Shown: piece after piece, positions 53,274 to 63,605 of the stretch
Layout of the letters: each line of letters opens with the position of its first letter
Numbering within the stretch: the first letter of the stretch is position 1
Origin: Stenotrophomonas oahuensis
GTDB taxonomy: Bacteria > Pseudomonadota > Gammaproteobacteria > Xanthomonadales > Xanthomonadaceae
Direction: 5' to 3'
NCBI RefSeq assembly: GCF_031834595.1
Contig: NZ_CP115541.1
Coordinates: 992,001-1,056,000, forward strand
DNA: 64,000 nt
The notes under the pieces: model-generated
What the model was told of the DNA's origin: nothing
Seen by the model: the letters and a program-made list of their open reading frames with translations, nothing else
The model's database searches: none
Translations under genes and position numbers: made by a program

Positions 53274-54329
53274 TCAGCGCCGTGATGGCCCCCAGTAACC
53301 GAGATCCTTGCGGATCTGCAGCCCGCGCGTCCACGCGCCGAACGGCTTGCGCTTGAGCGTCCCCAGCTTGCCCGCCAGGAAGTCCTCGGTGGCAGCCATC
53401 ACCCGCTCGCTGGAACGCCCGTCGCGGTACGGATGGATGTCATCGGCATAACGGCGGATCTCGGCCATCAGCGCCGGTTCCGGGTCCAGCGCGCGCGCCA
53501 GCATCGCCGGCAGCGCCTCGGGCACGTCGAAATCGATCATGTGCGGCTGCGGCACGCGGTTGCGGAAGGTCACCACCGGTTTGTGCTGCACCACGAACTC
53601 GGACACGATCGAGGAGGTGTCCGATACCAGCACGTCGGCGGCGCGTTGTGCGGCCATCACCTGCTCGGGCTCGATGAAGGCGGCATTGGCTCCGGCCAGC
53701 GCGCGGTACTGCGCGAACAGCTCCTCGCTGCACTTGGGGTGCAGGGTCAACAGCCAGTAACGGTCACCACGGGCGATGTCCGCGGCGATCTGCGCATGCA
53801 GATGCGGGGCGGCACTCAGGCGTTCGGTAAAGGTGGAGCCGAACAGGATCACCGGCCGCCCGGCTGCCGGCGCCCGCAACGCCGCGCTGGCCCCGCCATC
53901 GTCGCGGAACAGCGGGTCCAGCTTCGGCCAGCCAGTCTGGGCCACCGCAAAGTGCCCCTCACGCGCAGCCAGCTCCTGGAACGGGGCGGTCGTGGCCGGC
54001 CCCTGGGTGCAATACAGATCGAACAGCCCGCGCACGCGGAAATGACCGCGGGCGCTGTCGCGCTTCTGCACATTGAAGCCATGGAAGACCTGCACCTTGG
54101 CCCCGGCGATGAACGGCGGCACCCAGTTGGCGGCACTGAACACCGCCCGCGGACGCAGCGCCAGCGCCTGCTTCAGACCCACATTGGGCACGCCCGGCAG
54201 CTGCGCACCGGCCGCGCCGTCTTCGAACCAGGCGGACACCGAATGCCCGGACGCGTGCAACGCCTGCGCCAGTGGGGCGAGAATAGGCAGCGCATAGCGC
54301 TCCGTCGCAAACAGCAGGTACTCAGCCAT
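53274..54329 (-). CDS. CDP-glycerol glycerophosphotransferase-like (TagF/TagB family) protein
   Basis: 351 residues. GT-B-like fold with FHGFNVQKRDS, ILFGSTFTERLS, LTLHPKCSEE and the C-terminal VSDTSSIVSEF motif of polyglycerophosphate transferases. In Gram-negatives such proteins modify surface glycans with phosphoglycerol-type groups. ATG at 54329 (MAEYLLFATERY) is chosen; one codon earlier (54332) is also possible. Its start region overlaps that of the divergent glycosyltransferase gene. Confidence 0.75.
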   Translation of the reverse strand: MAEYLLFATERYALPILAPLAQALHASGHSVSAWFEDGAAGAQLPGVPNVGLKQALALRPRAVFSAANWVPPFIAGAKVQVFHGFNVQKRDSARGHFRVRGLFDLYCTQGPATTAPFQELAAREGHFAVAQTGWPKLDPLFRDDGGASAALRAPAAGRPVILFGSTFTERLSAAPHLHAQIAADIARGDRYWLLTLHPKCSEELFAQYRALAGANAAFIEPEQVMAAQRAADVLVSDTSSIVSEFVVQHKPVVTFRNRVPQPHMIDFDVPEALPAMLARALDPEPALMAEIRRYADDIHPYRDGRSSERVMAATEDFLAGKLGTLKRKPFGAWTRGLQIRKDLGYWGPSRR

Positions 54330-54330
54330 C

Positions 54331-55149
54331 ATGTCCTCCACGACCGCTCCCACTGAACGGCCTCGCATCTCCGCCTGCATTATCGCGTTCAATGAAGCCG
54401 ACCGCATCGGTGACTGCCTGGCCTCGCTGGCCTTCTGCGACGAGATCATCGTGGTGGACTCGCATTCGACCGATGCCACGGTGGCCATCGCCAACGCCGC
54501 CGGGGCGCGGGTGCTGCAGCGGGCCTTCGATGGCTTCCGCAGCCAGAAGGCGTTCTGTGTCGAACAGGCACAGTACGACTGGGTGCTGTGCCTGGACGCG
54601 GACGAACGGGTCAGCCCGGCGCTGCGCGAGGCGATCCTGGTGGCGCAGGCGGGTGGGTTCGCCGGGCACCACGGCTACCGCTTTGCGCGCCTGTCGGAGT
54701 ACTTCGGCAAGTTCCTGCGCCATGGCAATGCCTATCCCGACCGTGTGCTGCGCCTGTTTGATCGCCGCCACGGCGGCTGGCGCGGCACCCGCGAGATCCA
54801 CGAAGCGGCCAGCGTGGATGGCAGCGTGGGCCTGTTGCAGGGCGACCTGATCCACTATCCCTACCGTTCGCTGGAGCAGCAGCTCAGCAAGACCCAGCGT
54901 TACGCGCGGATGATGGCCGAGCATGAGTTCGCGCGTGGCAAGCGCGCCACCCTGGCCAAACTGGTGCTGGCCCCGGCATGGCGGTTCTGGCGCGGGCTGC
55001 TGTTCCGTGGCGGCTTCCGCGATGGCTGGCATGGCCTAGTCTATGCCTACGTGCGCGCCAATTACGTGCGGCAGAAGACCATCATGCTGTGGATGCTGCA
55101 GAACGGGCAGCCGGTGAGCGACCCGCCGCGCCGCACTGACGCCAGCTGA
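54331..55149 (+). CDS. Family 2 glycosyltransferase, WaaE/KdtX-like
   Basis: 272 residues. N-terminal ISACIIAFNEADRIGDCLAS, DXD-like LCLDADERVS, EYFGKFLRHGNAYPDRV and REIHEAA, all typical of LPS-core beta-1,4-glucosyltransferases of the WaaE/KdtX group. Acts at the cytoplasmic face on lipid A-core. No clear ribosome-binding site precedes the ATG, which is head-to-head with the TagF-like gene. Confidence 0.85.
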   Translation: MSSTTAPTERPRISACIIAFNEADRIGDCLASLAFCDEIIVVDSHSTDATVAIANAAGARVLQRAFDGFRSQKAFCVEQAQYDWVLCLDADERVSPALREAILVAQAGGFAGHHGYRFARLSEYFGKFLRHGNAYPDRVLRLFDRRHGGWRGTREIHEAASVDGSVGLLQGDLIHYPYRSLEQQLSKTQRYARMMAEHEFARGKRATLAKLVLAPAWRFWRGLLFRGGFRDGWHGLVYAYVRANYVRQKTIMLWMLQNGQPVSDPPRRTDAS

Positions 55150-55193
55150 ATGCGTCTGTGGCAGACTGCCGGGGCGTTCCTGTCAGGCCCCCC

Positions 55194-56315
55194 ATGAAGA
55201 TTCTCTATACCAATTTCCACTCCGGCGATGGCGGTGGTCACACCACCTACCTGGCCTCGCTGGCCCGCGCGCTGTCCGGTCGCCATCAACTGTTCATGGC
55301 CGCCCCGGGCAACAGCCGGGTGATCCGGGTCATGCGGAGCGAAGGCATTGCCGAGCCGGTGGAGATCGCCTTCAGCAGCGGATTGAGCACGCTGGGCCAG
55401 CAATGGGCCGACCTGCGCCGGCTGCGCGGGCTGATCGAGCACCACCAGATCGACATCGTGCATGCCAATGGCGCGCGTGATCACCGGGTGGCGATGGAGG
55501 CGGTGGCAGGGCTGCGCCGGCGGCCGAAACTGGTATTCACCAAGCACAACAGCAAGTCGGCCAATACCTTTGGCAACGCCATGCGCGCCCGCTGGGGCAC
55601 CGACCGGGTCATAGCGGTGTCGGCACATACCCGGCAGATGCTGCTGGAGAGCCCCTACCGGCGTTGCCCGATCGACGTGATCCGCAACGGCGTTGATCTG
55701 ACCCGCTTCTCGCCAGCGGACCCGGCCGAAGCCGCAGCGCTGCGCGCGCGCTGGACCACCGACCCGGACGCGCTGGTGCTGGTCAGCAATGCCGGTACCG
55801 ACAACCACAAGGGCTGGATCGACCTGGTCCGTGCCATGGCCACCCTGCCCGAGCCGCTGCGCGGCAAGCTGCACGTGGCCATTGCCGGGCGTACCCCGGA
55901 TCCAAAGGCCGTGGCCGAAGTGGCCCAGCTGGGCCTGGCGCAACAGGTGCACTTCGCCGGACTGCTCGACGACATCCGACCCTTCGTGGCCAGCGGCGAC
56001 GCCGGTTTCGTGCTGTCCTACGACGTGGAGACCATCTCGTTTGCCTGCCGCGAAATGATGGCGATGGGTAAACCGGTGATGGTCAGCGACTACGCCGGCC
56101 TGCCGGAGAACATCGAGCAAGGGCAGAACGGCTGGATCGTGCCGGTGCGCGATGTGGCGGCTATTGCGGCACAGGTCAGTGCGCTGTACGAACAGCGCGC
56201 GGAGTTGCCGCGCCTGGGGGTTGCCGCGCGGGAGCATGCATTGCAGAACTTCGGGCTGGATACGTTCAGCGAGTTGACCGAAGCCAGCTACGTGGCGGTG
56301 CTGGAGGGGCGCTGA
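55194..56315 (+). CDS. Family 4 glycosyltransferase
   Basis: 373 residues. GT-B fold: Gly-rich N-terminal loop (HSGDGGGHTTYL), IDIVHANGARDH, KHNSKSANTFGN, VIRNGVDLTRF and the C-terminal catalytic region around CREMMAMGKPVMVSDYAG. Probably adds a sugar to the LPS core or O-chain. Donor unknown. ATG at 55194 matches the family N-terminus (MKILYTNFH). It is 44 nt after the WaaE-like gene and likely in its operon. Confidence 0.85.
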   Translation: MKILYTNFHSGDGGGHTTYLASLARALSGRHQLFMAAPGNSRVIRVMRSEGIAEPVEIAFSSGLSTLGQQWADLRRLRGLIEHHQIDIVHANGARDHRVAMEAVAGLRRRPKLVFTKHNSKSANTFGNAMRARWGTDRVIAVSAHTRQMLLESPYRRCPIDVIRNGVDLTRFSPADPAEAAALRARWTTDPDALVLVSNAGTDNHKGWIDLVRAMATLPEPLRGKLHVAIAGRTPDPKAVAEVAQLGLAQQVHFAGLLDDIRPFVASGDAGFVLSYDVETISFACREMMAMGKPVMVSDYAGLPENIEQGQNGWIVPVRDVAAIAAQVSALYEQRAELPRLGVAAREHALQNFGLDTFSELTEASYVAVLEGR

Positions 56316-56317
56316 TT

Positions 56318-57613
56318 TCAGCGGGACGTGGGATCACGCAGCCTGAGCGGGTCTGACAGCGCCAGGAACAGCGCCATCCAGGTCGCGTAGAACGACGCGC
56401 TGCGCATGTCGCGGAACATCATCTCGGTCAGGCCAAACACCACGTAGCCGACGCAGATCATCAAGCCCGCGCCGGCGAACAGGCGCGTGGTGCGGTCGGT
56501 CATCGACAGCCGCAGGCGGCGCGCGAACACCCAGCCGGGGGCGAAGTACAGCAGCAGCAGGCCCAATCCGCCCAGCACCCCATAGGTGGCCAGGAAGTAC
56601 AGCAGGTCGTTGTGGGTCTCGCCAAAGTCGCGGGCGACCATCGGCGTGACCTGGCCTTCAGTGGCCAACTGCGCCAGTTCTTCGCGGAAACGGTCGCCAC
56701 CGCCCACGCCGAATACCGGCTCGCTGTGGATCATGTGCCCGGCCGCACGCCACAACTGCAGCCGGATGCACACCGAGGTATCGGCCAGGTGCGCGACCTG
56801 GCACTGGTCGAATTCGTTCACGCCCAACTCGATGCGCTCGCGCATCGACGCATCGCTGGCCACGATCGCACCGGCGGTGCCCAGCAGCAGCACCGAAGCC
56901 AGTACCTTGAAGCGGTTCATGCGCCGGCCCTGGATCAGTAGTCCGACGAACAGGAAGAATGGAATGGCCAGCAGCCCGCCGCGGGTCTGTGTGGCCACAA
57001 AGCCGGCTACACCCGCGATACCGGTAATGAGCTTGAAGGCGAACTCGGTGCGACGGAAACGGGTGATGCGCACGCCCATCATCACGAAGGCCAGCACCGA
57101 GAACAGCAGGGTCAGGTCGCCATAGGTGACCGTATTGAACTGGGTGGTGGCCGGTCGCGCACCACCGGATTTCACCACCAGCCAGCCCAGATTGATCACC
57201 GCGTACCAGATGCCCAGCATCAGCCCGAACACGGCATGCGCCAACACCGCACGCGGAATGCGCAGGGCGGCCGCGAGAATCAGGCCGACGCTGAAGAAGC
57301 GGACGGCCTTTTCTACTTCCGAGCCCTTCCATAGCCCATGTACCAGCAGGCTGGTGAGCACGCCCACCAGCATCACGCCCATGGCCGCCTCCATCCACAC
57401 ATACTCGCGACGGTTGTCGCACCAGCGCTGGCCGACCTGCGTGGGGCGCACTACTGCCAGCACGATCATGCTCAGCAGCACCAGCAGGTAGTACCCCGCG
57501 CTGCCGCCGTCGGTAGTCGACATCAGCAGCACCGGCGTAACGCCCAATGCCAGCGTGAATGCCCACGCCAACAGGGGTGGGATGCCGGCGGAGGGGGAAA
57601 GCGGGTGGGTCAC
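56318..57613 (-). CDS. O-antigen ligase-like (WaaL/RfaL) membrane protein
   Basis: 431 residues. About ten to twelve membrane helices, with a large periplasmic loop near residues 260-330. That loop ends in GETHNDLLYFLATYG, the family motif containing the conserved His. WaaL joins O-antigen to lipid A-core in the periplasm. Location next to LPS transferases supports this. The gene is convergent with the GT4 gene, two nt apart. Confidence 0.85.
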   Translation of the reverse strand: MTHPLSPSAGIPPLLAWAFTLALGVTPVLLMSTTDGGSAGYYLLVLLSMIVLAVVRPTQVGQRWCDNRREYVWMEAAMGVMLVGVLTSLLVHGLWKGSEVEKAVRFFSVGLILAAALRIPRAVLAHAVFGLMLGIWYAVINLGWLVVKSGGARPATTQFNTVTYGDLTLLFSVLAFVMMGVRITRFRRTEFAFKLITGIAGVAGFVATQTRGGLLAIPFFLFVGLLIQGRRMNRFKVLASVLLLGTAGAIVASDASMRERIELGVNEFDQCQVAHLADTSVCIRLQLWRAAGHMIHSEPVFGVGGGDRFREELAQLATEGQVTPMVARDFGETHNDLLYFLATYGVLGGLGLLLLYFAPGWVFARRLRLSMTDRTTRLFAGAGLMICVGYVVFGLTEMMFRDMRSASFYATWMALFLALSDPLRLRDPTSR

Positions 57614-57706
57614 GTTCAGAGCAGCTCAGGCGGCAGAAGGACGGAAGGAATCGACAAGCGGCCCGCATTGTGGCCGAACGAAAGGTAATGATCCATGAGC
57701 CTGCGA

Positions 57707-59431
57707 TTACTCGTCATTGTCGTACCTGGACTGTTCACGGCGGATGCGCGCCAGTTCGGCCGCGCTGGGCCGGCACTCGCCGGAGAATGCCTGTGCCGGC
57801 ACCAGCCACCAGCCACGGCGGTTGGCCACGCCGACATGTTCGGCCTGCTGCCGGTCCACACAATTGAGCATCACCGGATCCTGCACCAGCAGCCAGCGCT
57901 GCCCGGGGGCTTGCGCCTGCCACTCGCGCCCGTCCTGCAGCTGCCGGTACCAGCGCTGCTTGAAGCCAAAGGTGGCCACCTCACGGTCAGCCATCAGCAG
58001 GTTCTGTTCCTTCCAACCGACCAACCCGAGCTCCGCGTCCGGGCCGATCCGGCGGCCGGCATCCAGCATCAGGCCGCGCGCCGAACTGGAGTCGTTGAAC
58101 AGCGGGTAGCCCACCAGACCGTAGGTCACCCAGACCATGGCCAGGGTGGAGACCACCGCCAGATGGAAACGCCGACGTCCACTGAACACCAGGCTGACGA
58201 TTGCCCAGCTGCCCAGCGCGATACCGACCCAACCCAGCGCCGCGGTGACCGAACGGTCGATGCCACGCTCGATGATCAGCTTCTGCTCGAACGCCGGCTC
58301 GCTGCCCAGCATGGCGACGCCCGCCACCAGCAACAGCACGCCCAACACGGCGGTGAACCCGCCCAGCACCCATTGCACGTCGCGCCGGCGCAGCAGCCCG
58401 GGCAGCAGCGGGGCCAGCGCCAGGCAGAACATCGGCAGCGCCGGCAGGATGTAGACATCGCGCTTGCCGTGCGGGATGGAGAAGAACAGCACGATCAGCA
58501 GCCACCAGCCGAGCAGCAGCAGGTAACGCGGATCACGCCGGCGCAGCCGCCGCCACCAGGCCGGGATGGCCCACGGCACCAGCAGGAAGGCCGGGATCCA
58601 CATCGACGGCATGGTGGCCAGGAAGTACCACCATGATTGGTGGTGATCCCACGACTGCGCGTAGCGCTTGGCGGTCTGCCGGAACAGGATGTCGTTCATG
58701 TACGCGTGGTACTCGGCAGACCCGGTGGCCAGCGCGGTGGCCACCATCGGCACCAGCCAGAGCAGGATCGCCGCCACGAAGGCCAACGGAGCCACCCACA
58801 GCCGCCAGCCATGCGAATGCAGGCGGATGCGCGGCCACTGCAGCCAGCCGGCCACAAACGCCGGCACCAGCATGAACAGCGCCAGCACCCCAACGCCCTT
58901 GGTGATCACACCCAGACCGGCGGCAAACCAGCCCAACCACCACCAGCGCCAGGCCGGCCCGCACAGCAGGTGGCGCAGCAGGCCATAGTTGGCCAGGGTA
59001 ACGAAGAACACCACCAACGGGTCGATCTGCGCCTTTTTGGCCTGGAAGGTGAAGTGCACCGCGAACAGCAGCGCCCAGGCCGCATACAGCCCCACCTTGC
59101 GGGTCCACAGGCGACGCCCCAGGTCATAGACGCACGCCAATGTCCCCAATGCCGCCAGCAGCGAAGGCAGCAGGAAGGCCAGCCGCCAGTCACCCAGCAG
59201 GGTGTAGAACGCGGCCTGCAGCCACATCAGCATCGGCGGCTTGTCCGAGTACAGCTCGGTCCCGCGGTGCGGGAACAGCCAGTCCCCGCTCGTCACCATC
59301 TGCTTGGCCACCAGGGTGAACCGGGGCTCGTCGGACGGCCACGGGTCACGCAGCCCCAGACCGGCCCCCAGCACCAGCAGGGCCATCACAGCAAGCAACC
59401 AGAACTCTCGGGACGCGCGTGTTTTCAGCAT
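57707..59431 (-). CDS. ArnT-like glycosyltransferase (family 83)
   Basis: 574 residues. Multi-helix membrane protein whose first periplasmic loop has WPSDEPRFTLVAKQMV and HRGTELYSDKPPMLMWLQA, the ArnT/PMT signature with acidic catalytic residues. A soluble C-terminal domain follows the helices. ArnT transfers 4-amino-4-deoxy-L-arabinose to lipid A; this protein may use that or another undecaprenyl-linked sugar. No arn biosynthesis genes are adjacent. Confidence 0.82.
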   Translation of the reverse strand: MLKTRASREFWLLAVMALLVLGAGLGLRDPWPSDEPRFTLVAKQMVTSGDWLFPHRGTELYSDKPPMLMWLQAAFYTLLGDWRLAFLLPSLLAALGTLACVYDLGRRLWTRKVGLYAAWALLFAVHFTFQAKKAQIDPLVVFFVTLANYGLLRHLLCGPAWRWWWLGWFAAGLGVITKGVGVLALFMLVPAFVAGWLQWPRIRLHSHGWRLWVAPLAFVAAILLWLVPMVATALATGSAEYHAYMNDILFRQTAKRYAQSWDHHQSWWYFLATMPSMWIPAFLLVPWAIPAWWRRLRRRDPRYLLLLGWWLLIVLFFSIPHGKRDVYILPALPMFCLALAPLLPGLLRRRDVQWVLGGFTAVLGVLLLVAGVAMLGSEPAFEQKLIIERGIDRSVTAALGWVGIALGSWAIVSLVFSGRRRFHLAVVSTLAMVWVTYGLVGYPLFNDSSSARGLMLDAGRRIGPDAELGLVGWKEQNLLMADREVATFGFKQRWYRQLQDGREWQAQAPGQRWLLVQDPVMLNCVDRQQAEHVGVANRRGWWLVPAQAFSGECRPSAAELARIRREQSRYDNDE

Positions 59432-59455
59432 GCGCTGGAGTTTACCGGTTGCGGG

Positions 59456-60796
59456 CTATCCCTTTCTCAGCAACCGCGCATAGAAGAAGCCGTCAGCGCC
59501 GTTCTCGCCAGGCAGACGCTGGCGTCCTGCCCAGCAGTCGTGACCAAAGCGCTCATCCAGCGGCAGGAATCCGGCGCGCGGCGTGCGCTGCAGGAAGGCT
59601 TCGATCTGGAACTGGTTTTCCTCGCGCAGGATCGAGCACGTCGCATACAGCATCGTGCCGCCCGGTGCGAGCACGCCAAAGCAGGCGTCCAGCAGCCGTG
59701 CCTGCAGCGCTACCAGTGCCTCGACGTCGGCCGGCCGCCGGTGCAGCAGCACGTCGGGCTGGCGGCGAATGATGCCGGTCGCCGAGCACGGTGCATCCAG
59801 CAGGATCGCGTCGAACGGCTGCCCATCCCACCAGCTGTCCGGTGCACTGGCATCGGCAGCGCGGACCTGGGCGTTGGCCCCCACTCCGGTGCGCGCAAAG
59901 GTCTCGCCGATGCGCTTGAGCCGGCGGGCGTCGATATCCAGCGCCAGCAGTTGCAGGGTCGGGTCGCGCTCAAGCAGATGCGCGGACTTGCCGCCCGGCG
60001 CGGCACAGGCGTCCAACACCCGCGCCCCCTTGCGCAGCGACAGTGCGTCGGCCACCTGCTGCGCCGACAGGTCCTGCACCGACAACGCGCCCTGTGCGAA
60101 CCCGGGCAGCGATGCCACCGGCACCGGCTGCGGCAGGCAGACCGCATCGGCCGCCAGGGCCGACGGTTCGGCCGCGATGCCGGCGCCCTGCAACTGCGTC
60201 AGCACGGTGCCGCGATCCGTCTGCTGCCCGTTCACCCGCAACCACAGCGGGGCCGGCTGCAGGCTGGCCTCGAACACCGCCGCGGCCTGCTCGGGCCAGT
60301 CCAGTTCAATCTTCTTCGCCAGCCAGTTCGGGAACGCGGCGCGCGCGGGCTGATCGGCGAATCCATCGCGCTGGGCACGGCGCAGCAGCGCGTTGACCAT
60401 GCCGGCCTGGCGCTCGAAGCCCAGCGCGCGGGCGGCATCCACCGTGGCAGACAACGCCGCGTGGGCGGGCAGTTCCAAAGCGTCCAGCTGCGCAAACCCG
60501 ACCTGCAGCAATGCGCGCAGTTCGGCATCGCGCGCGCCCAGCGGGCGCTGCATCCAACCCGCCAGCGCGGCGTCGTACGCCGCACGTCGGCGCAGCACGG
60601 CAAAGCACAGCGCCTCCAGCAGCGCGCGGTCGCGGGCGTCGTCCAGTTGCGGCAGCGCCGTGGTCAGCTCACCCTTCAGCGAGCGGCCACGACCGATGAC
60701 CTGGGCCAGCACGCGGGCCGCCAGCACCCGGGTCGGCACCCCGGGGGCCAGTACGGCACGGGACGCCGGGCGTGGGACTGGGCGCGAGCCCGCCAT
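59456..60796 (-). CDS. rsmB: 16S rRNA m5C967 methyltransferase
   Basis: 446 residues. N-terminal NusB-like RNA-binding domain (1-140), then the SAM-binding [24 protein letters not shown] with its cysteine, and the catalytic [12 protein letters not shown]. Methylates cytosine 967 of 16S rRNA. Its ATG overlaps the fmt stop by one base (TGATG). Confidence 0.95.
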   Translation of the reverse strand: MAGSRPVPRPASRAVLAPGVPTRVLAARVLAQVIGRGRSLKGELTTALPQLDDARDRALLEALCFAVLRRRAAYDAALAGWMQRPLGARDAELRALLQVGFAQLDALELPAHAALSATVDAARALGFERQAGMVNALLRRAQRDGFADQPARAAFPNWLAKKIELDWPEQAAAVFEASLQPAPLWLRVNGQQTDRGTVLTQLQGAGIAAEPSALAADAVCLPQPVPVASLPGFAQGALSVQDLSAQQVADALSLRKGARVLDACAAPGGKSAHLLERDPTLQLLALDIDARRLKRIGETFARTGVGANAQVRAADASAPDSWWDGQPFDAILLDAPCSATGIIRRQPDVLLHRRPADVEALVALQARLLDACFGVLAPGGTMLYATCSILREENQFQIEAFLQRTPRAGFLPLDERFGHDCWAGRQRLPGENGADGFFYARLLRKG

Positions 60797-61719
60797 CAGC
60801 GGCCTACCACCAGGTCACGGCGCGCGTTGAGGTAGTCGGCCGCAGTGATCGCCTTGCCGCCTTCGCGCTGCAGCACGCGCAGGCGCAGTGCGCCCTGCCC
60901 GCAGGCGATATCGATGCCGTCGCGACTGGCGGCCAGCAGCGTACCCGGAGCCTGGCCCTGGTTGTCCGGCAGCGCCACTGCACCGTGGATGCGCACGCGC
61001 TCCCCGGCCAGCTGGGCTTCGGCAATCGGCCACGGATTGAAGGCCCGCACGGTGCGCTCCAGCGACACCGCATCGGCGCTCCAGTCCAGACGGGCTTCGG
61101 CTTTGTCCAGCTTGTGCGCGTAGGTCACGCCTTCGGCGGGCTGCGGCTGCGCCACCGGCTTCAGGCCGGCGCGCAGCAGGCCCAGGCCGTCGGCCAGCAC
61201 CTGTGCCCCCAGGTCGGCCAGGCGGTCATGTAGCTGGCCACCCAGTTCGGCCGGCTGGATCGGGGTGTGCTGGCGCAGCAGCACCGGTCCGGTATCCAAC
61301 CCGGCTTCCATCTGCATCAGGCACACGCCGGTCTCGGCATCACCGGCCTGGATGGCACGCTGGATCGGGGCCGCACCGCGCCAGCGCGGCAGCAGCGAGG
61401 CATGCACGTTCCAGCAGCCGTGGGTAGGAATGGCCAGCACCGCCTTGGGCAGGATCAGCCCATAGGCGACCACCACCATCAGGTCCGGCTGCAGGTCACG
61501 CAGCTGCTGCTGGGCGGCCTCGTCCTTCAGCGACTCCGGCTGGAACACCGGGATACCGCGCGCAATGGCCTCCAGCTTCACCGGGGACGGGGCCAGGCCG
61601 CGCCCGCGGCCGGCGGGCCGGTCCGGCTGGGTGTAGACCGCCACGACTTCGTGGTGGCGTGCAGCGGCGCGCAGCGAGGCGACCGCGAACTCCGGCGTAC
61701 CGGCAAAGACGATTTTCAT
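60796..61719 (-). CDS. fmt: Methionyl-tRNA formyltransferase
   Basis: 307 residues. N-terminal [18 protein letters not shown] and the formyl-tetrahydrofolate site [19 protein letters not shown]. Formylates initiator Met-tRNA. Sits between def and rsmB in the common def-fmt-rsmB operon. Confidence 0.97.
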   Translation of the reverse strand: MKIVFAGTPEFAVASLRAAARHHEVVAVYTQPDRPAGRGRGLAPSPVKLEAIARGIPVFQPESLKDEAAQQQLRDLQPDLMVVVAYGLILPKAVLAIPTHGCWNVHASLLPRWRGAAPIQRAIQAGDAETGVCLMQMEAGLDTGPVLLRQHTPIQPAELGGQLHDRLADLGAQVLADGLGLLRAGLKPVAQPQPAEGVTYAHKLDKAEARLDWSADAVSLERTVRAFNPWPIAEAQLAGERVRIHGAVALPDNQGQAPGTLLAASRDGIDIACGQGALRLRVLQREGGKAITAADYLNARRDLVVGR

Positions 61720-61730
61720 GGCGACCCCGG

Positions 61731-62243
61731 TCAGGCGACGTGCTTGCGCTGCTTGGCCAGCTTCTTGCGGACCATCTCGCGCTTGAGCGGCGACAGATAG
61801 TCGATGAACAGCTTGCCGTCCAGGTGGTCCATTTCATGCTGCACGCACACGGCCAGCAGGCCGTCGGTGGTCAGCTCCTGGGCCACGCCCTGGCGATCCA
61901 GGAAGCGCACGGTGATGCTGTCGGCGCGGGTCACGTCGGCAAAGATGCCGGGGACCGACAGGCAGCCTTCCTGGTACACCTGACCACCCTGCTGGGTGAC
62001 GATTTCGGGGTTGATGAACACCATCGGGGTGTCCTTGCCCTCGCTGACGTCGATTACCATGAAGCGCTTATGAACGTCGACCTGGCTGGCGGCCAGCCCG
62101 ATGCCGGGAGCCTCGTACATGGTCTGGAACATGTCGTCGACCAGCGTCTGGAAGGCCGGCGTGGTCACCTCGGCGGCGTCGATCAACGCAGCCTTGGTGC
62201 GCAGGCGCGGGTCGGGGAACTCGAGAATGGGCAGGAGAGCCAT
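61731..62243 (-). CDS. def: Peptide deformylase
   Basis: 170 residues. All three metal-site motifs are intact: [19 protein letters not shown] and [12 protein letters not shown]. Removes the formyl group from new proteins. First gene of the operon, divergent from the LysM gene. Confidence 0.97.
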   Translation of the reverse strand: MALLPILEFPDPRLRTKAALIDAAEVTTPAFQTLVDDMFQTMYEAPGIGLAASQVDVHKRFMVIDVSEGKDTPMVFINPEIVTQQGGQVYQEGCLSVPGIFADVTRADSITVRFLDRQGVAQELTTDGLLAVCVQHEMDHLDGKLFIDYLSPLKREMVRKKLAKQRKHVA

Positions 62244-62304
62244 GGCAAATACCGGTTGGGGGCGCCCATAAAAGCGGCGTAGGTCGCAATTCTATCGCCA
62301 ACGC

Positions 62305-62335
62305 TTGCCTTGCGCCCCGGTTTCTGGACTATAGT
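62305..62335 (+). promoter_or_regulatory. Probable sigma-70 promoter of the LysM gene
   Basis: TTGCCT (62305-62310) and TATAGT (62330-62335) with a 19-nt spacer, 35 nt before the LysM gene start. Confidence 0.45.
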
Positions 62336-62369
62336 GGTCAAACCTGTTGGGGAATCAGGCACCACTCCT

Positions 62370-63500
62370 ATGTTTGAACGTACTCGTACGGTTCTCGCCG
62401 TCGCGATGTTGACCGTCGCTACCTATGCTACTGCCGTTGAAGTGAACGGCGGTCACCCGGATACCTACGTCGTCCAGAAGGGCGATACGTTGTGGGACAT
62501 TTCCGCGCGCTTCCTGAAGAAGCCGTGGTTGTGGCCCGAAATCTGGCAAGCCAATCCGCAGGTCAAGAACCCGCACCTGATCTACCCGGGTGACGTGCTC
62601 AGCCTGGCCTACCTGGACCGCGTCGTGGCCCAGCCCGGTCCGCGCCAGGAAGCCCCGCTGAACGCCATTCCATTGGCCCAGGTGGAACCCTTCCTGAAGG
62701 AAATGAGCGTGGTGGACGAGGTCAAGTCCCTGCCGCACGTCGTGGCCCTGGAAGACAACCGCCTGCGCGCCACGGCCGGCCAGGTGGCCTACGTGATGAA
62801 CCTGCAGGGCGCCGAGGTTGGCCAGCGCTGGGCCGTGGTCCGCCCGACCGTGCGCTTCGCCCTGCCCAAGCCGTCCGAGGACCTGACCGCCAATGGCGAC
62901 GTCACCCCGGGCAGCGGCAATGTCTGGAAGTCGTTCATTGCGCCGAGCAAGCGCAAGGAGACCCTGGGCTATGAACTGGCCAAGGTAAACGTCGGCACCA
63001 TCGTCAAGCTGCCGGACGGCCAGTCCGATGTCGCCACGCTCGCCCTGCAGGACCTGGGCGGCGGACGCGAGGTCCGCCCCGGCGATCGCCTGGTGCCGGT
63101 CGAAGCCAATCCGTATGACCTGCAGTTCTTCCCGCATGTGCCGGCTGCCCAGACCGAAGGCCTGGAAATCCGCGTGCTGGCGGTGACAGACATGTTCACG
63201 GCCGGCGGTCCGCGTGACGTCATCGCCCTGTCCGCCGGCAGCGCCGACGGCATCGACAACGGCACCGTGGTCTCGCTGTGGCGTAACAGCCGCCATGTGG
63301 CAAACAAGATGAAGTTCCCGGGCTCCTCGCGCATGGATGATTCCTTGACCGACGGTGCGGGCCGGGTCAGCCTGCCGGAAGAGTACGCCGCCCATGCGAT
63401 GGTGTTCCGCACCTTCGACAAGGTCAGCTATGCGCTGGTCATGGAAAGCAAGAAGCCGGTCCATGTGGGCTACAACGCCCATCATCCGGACAAGCAGTAA
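62370..63500 (+). CDS. LysM-domain periplasmic protein
   Basis: 376 residues. Signal peptide (cleavage near residue 20), then a LysM domain (about 28-80: YVVQKGDTLWDISARFLKKP ... LIYPGDVLSL) that binds peptidoglycan. The rest is beta-rich and of unknown function. The same gene next to dprA and def is common in xanthomonads. ATG at 62370 is chosen; earlier in-frame starts lie in the promoter. Confidence 0.88.
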   Translation: MFERTRTVLAVAMLTVATYATAVEVNGGHPDTYVVQKGDTLWDISARFLKKPWLWPEIWQANPQVKNPHLIYPGDVLSLAYLDRVVAQPGPRQEAPLNAIPLAQVEPFLKEMSVVDEVKSLPHVVALEDNRLRATAGQVAYVMNLQGAEVGQRWAVVRPTVRFALPKPSEDLTANGDVTPGSGNVWKSFIAPSKRKETLGYELAKVNVGTIVKLPDGQSDVATLALQDLGGGREVRPGDRLVPVEANPYDLQFFPHVPAAQTEGLEIRVLAVTDMFTAGGPRDVIALSAGSADGIDNGTVVSLWRNSRHVANKMKFPGSSRMDDSLTDGAGRVSLPEEYAAHAMVFRTFDKVSYALVMESKKPVHVGYNAHHPDKQ

Positions 63501-63514
63501 CCGGCCACACCCGG

Positions 63515-63539
63515 TAAGCACCGACCGTTGGTCGGTGCA
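63515..63539 (+). repeat. Single GTAG-type unit (GTAA variant)
   Basis: GTAA followed by GCACCGACC-GTT-GGTCGGTGC, the same core as the pair at 28085, just after the LysM gene. Confidence 0.6.
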
Positions 63540-63557
63540 AAACCTGACGCAACACAG

Positions 63558-63581
63558 CGACGGCACCTGAGGGTGCCGTCG
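63558..63581 (+). terminator. Terminator after the LysM gene
   Basis: 10-bp stem CGACGGCACC / GGTGCCGTCG with a TGAG loop. No long T run follows (TCGTAT). Confidence 0.6.
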
Positions 63582-63605
63582 TCGTATCCGCACTAGCCTG
63601 TCGGG

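Noticed and set aside
54330..54494. Longer N-terminus for the TagF-like protein (start at 54494)
   Set aside because: The added residues are antisense to conserved codons of the glycosyltransferase and lack similarity to the family.
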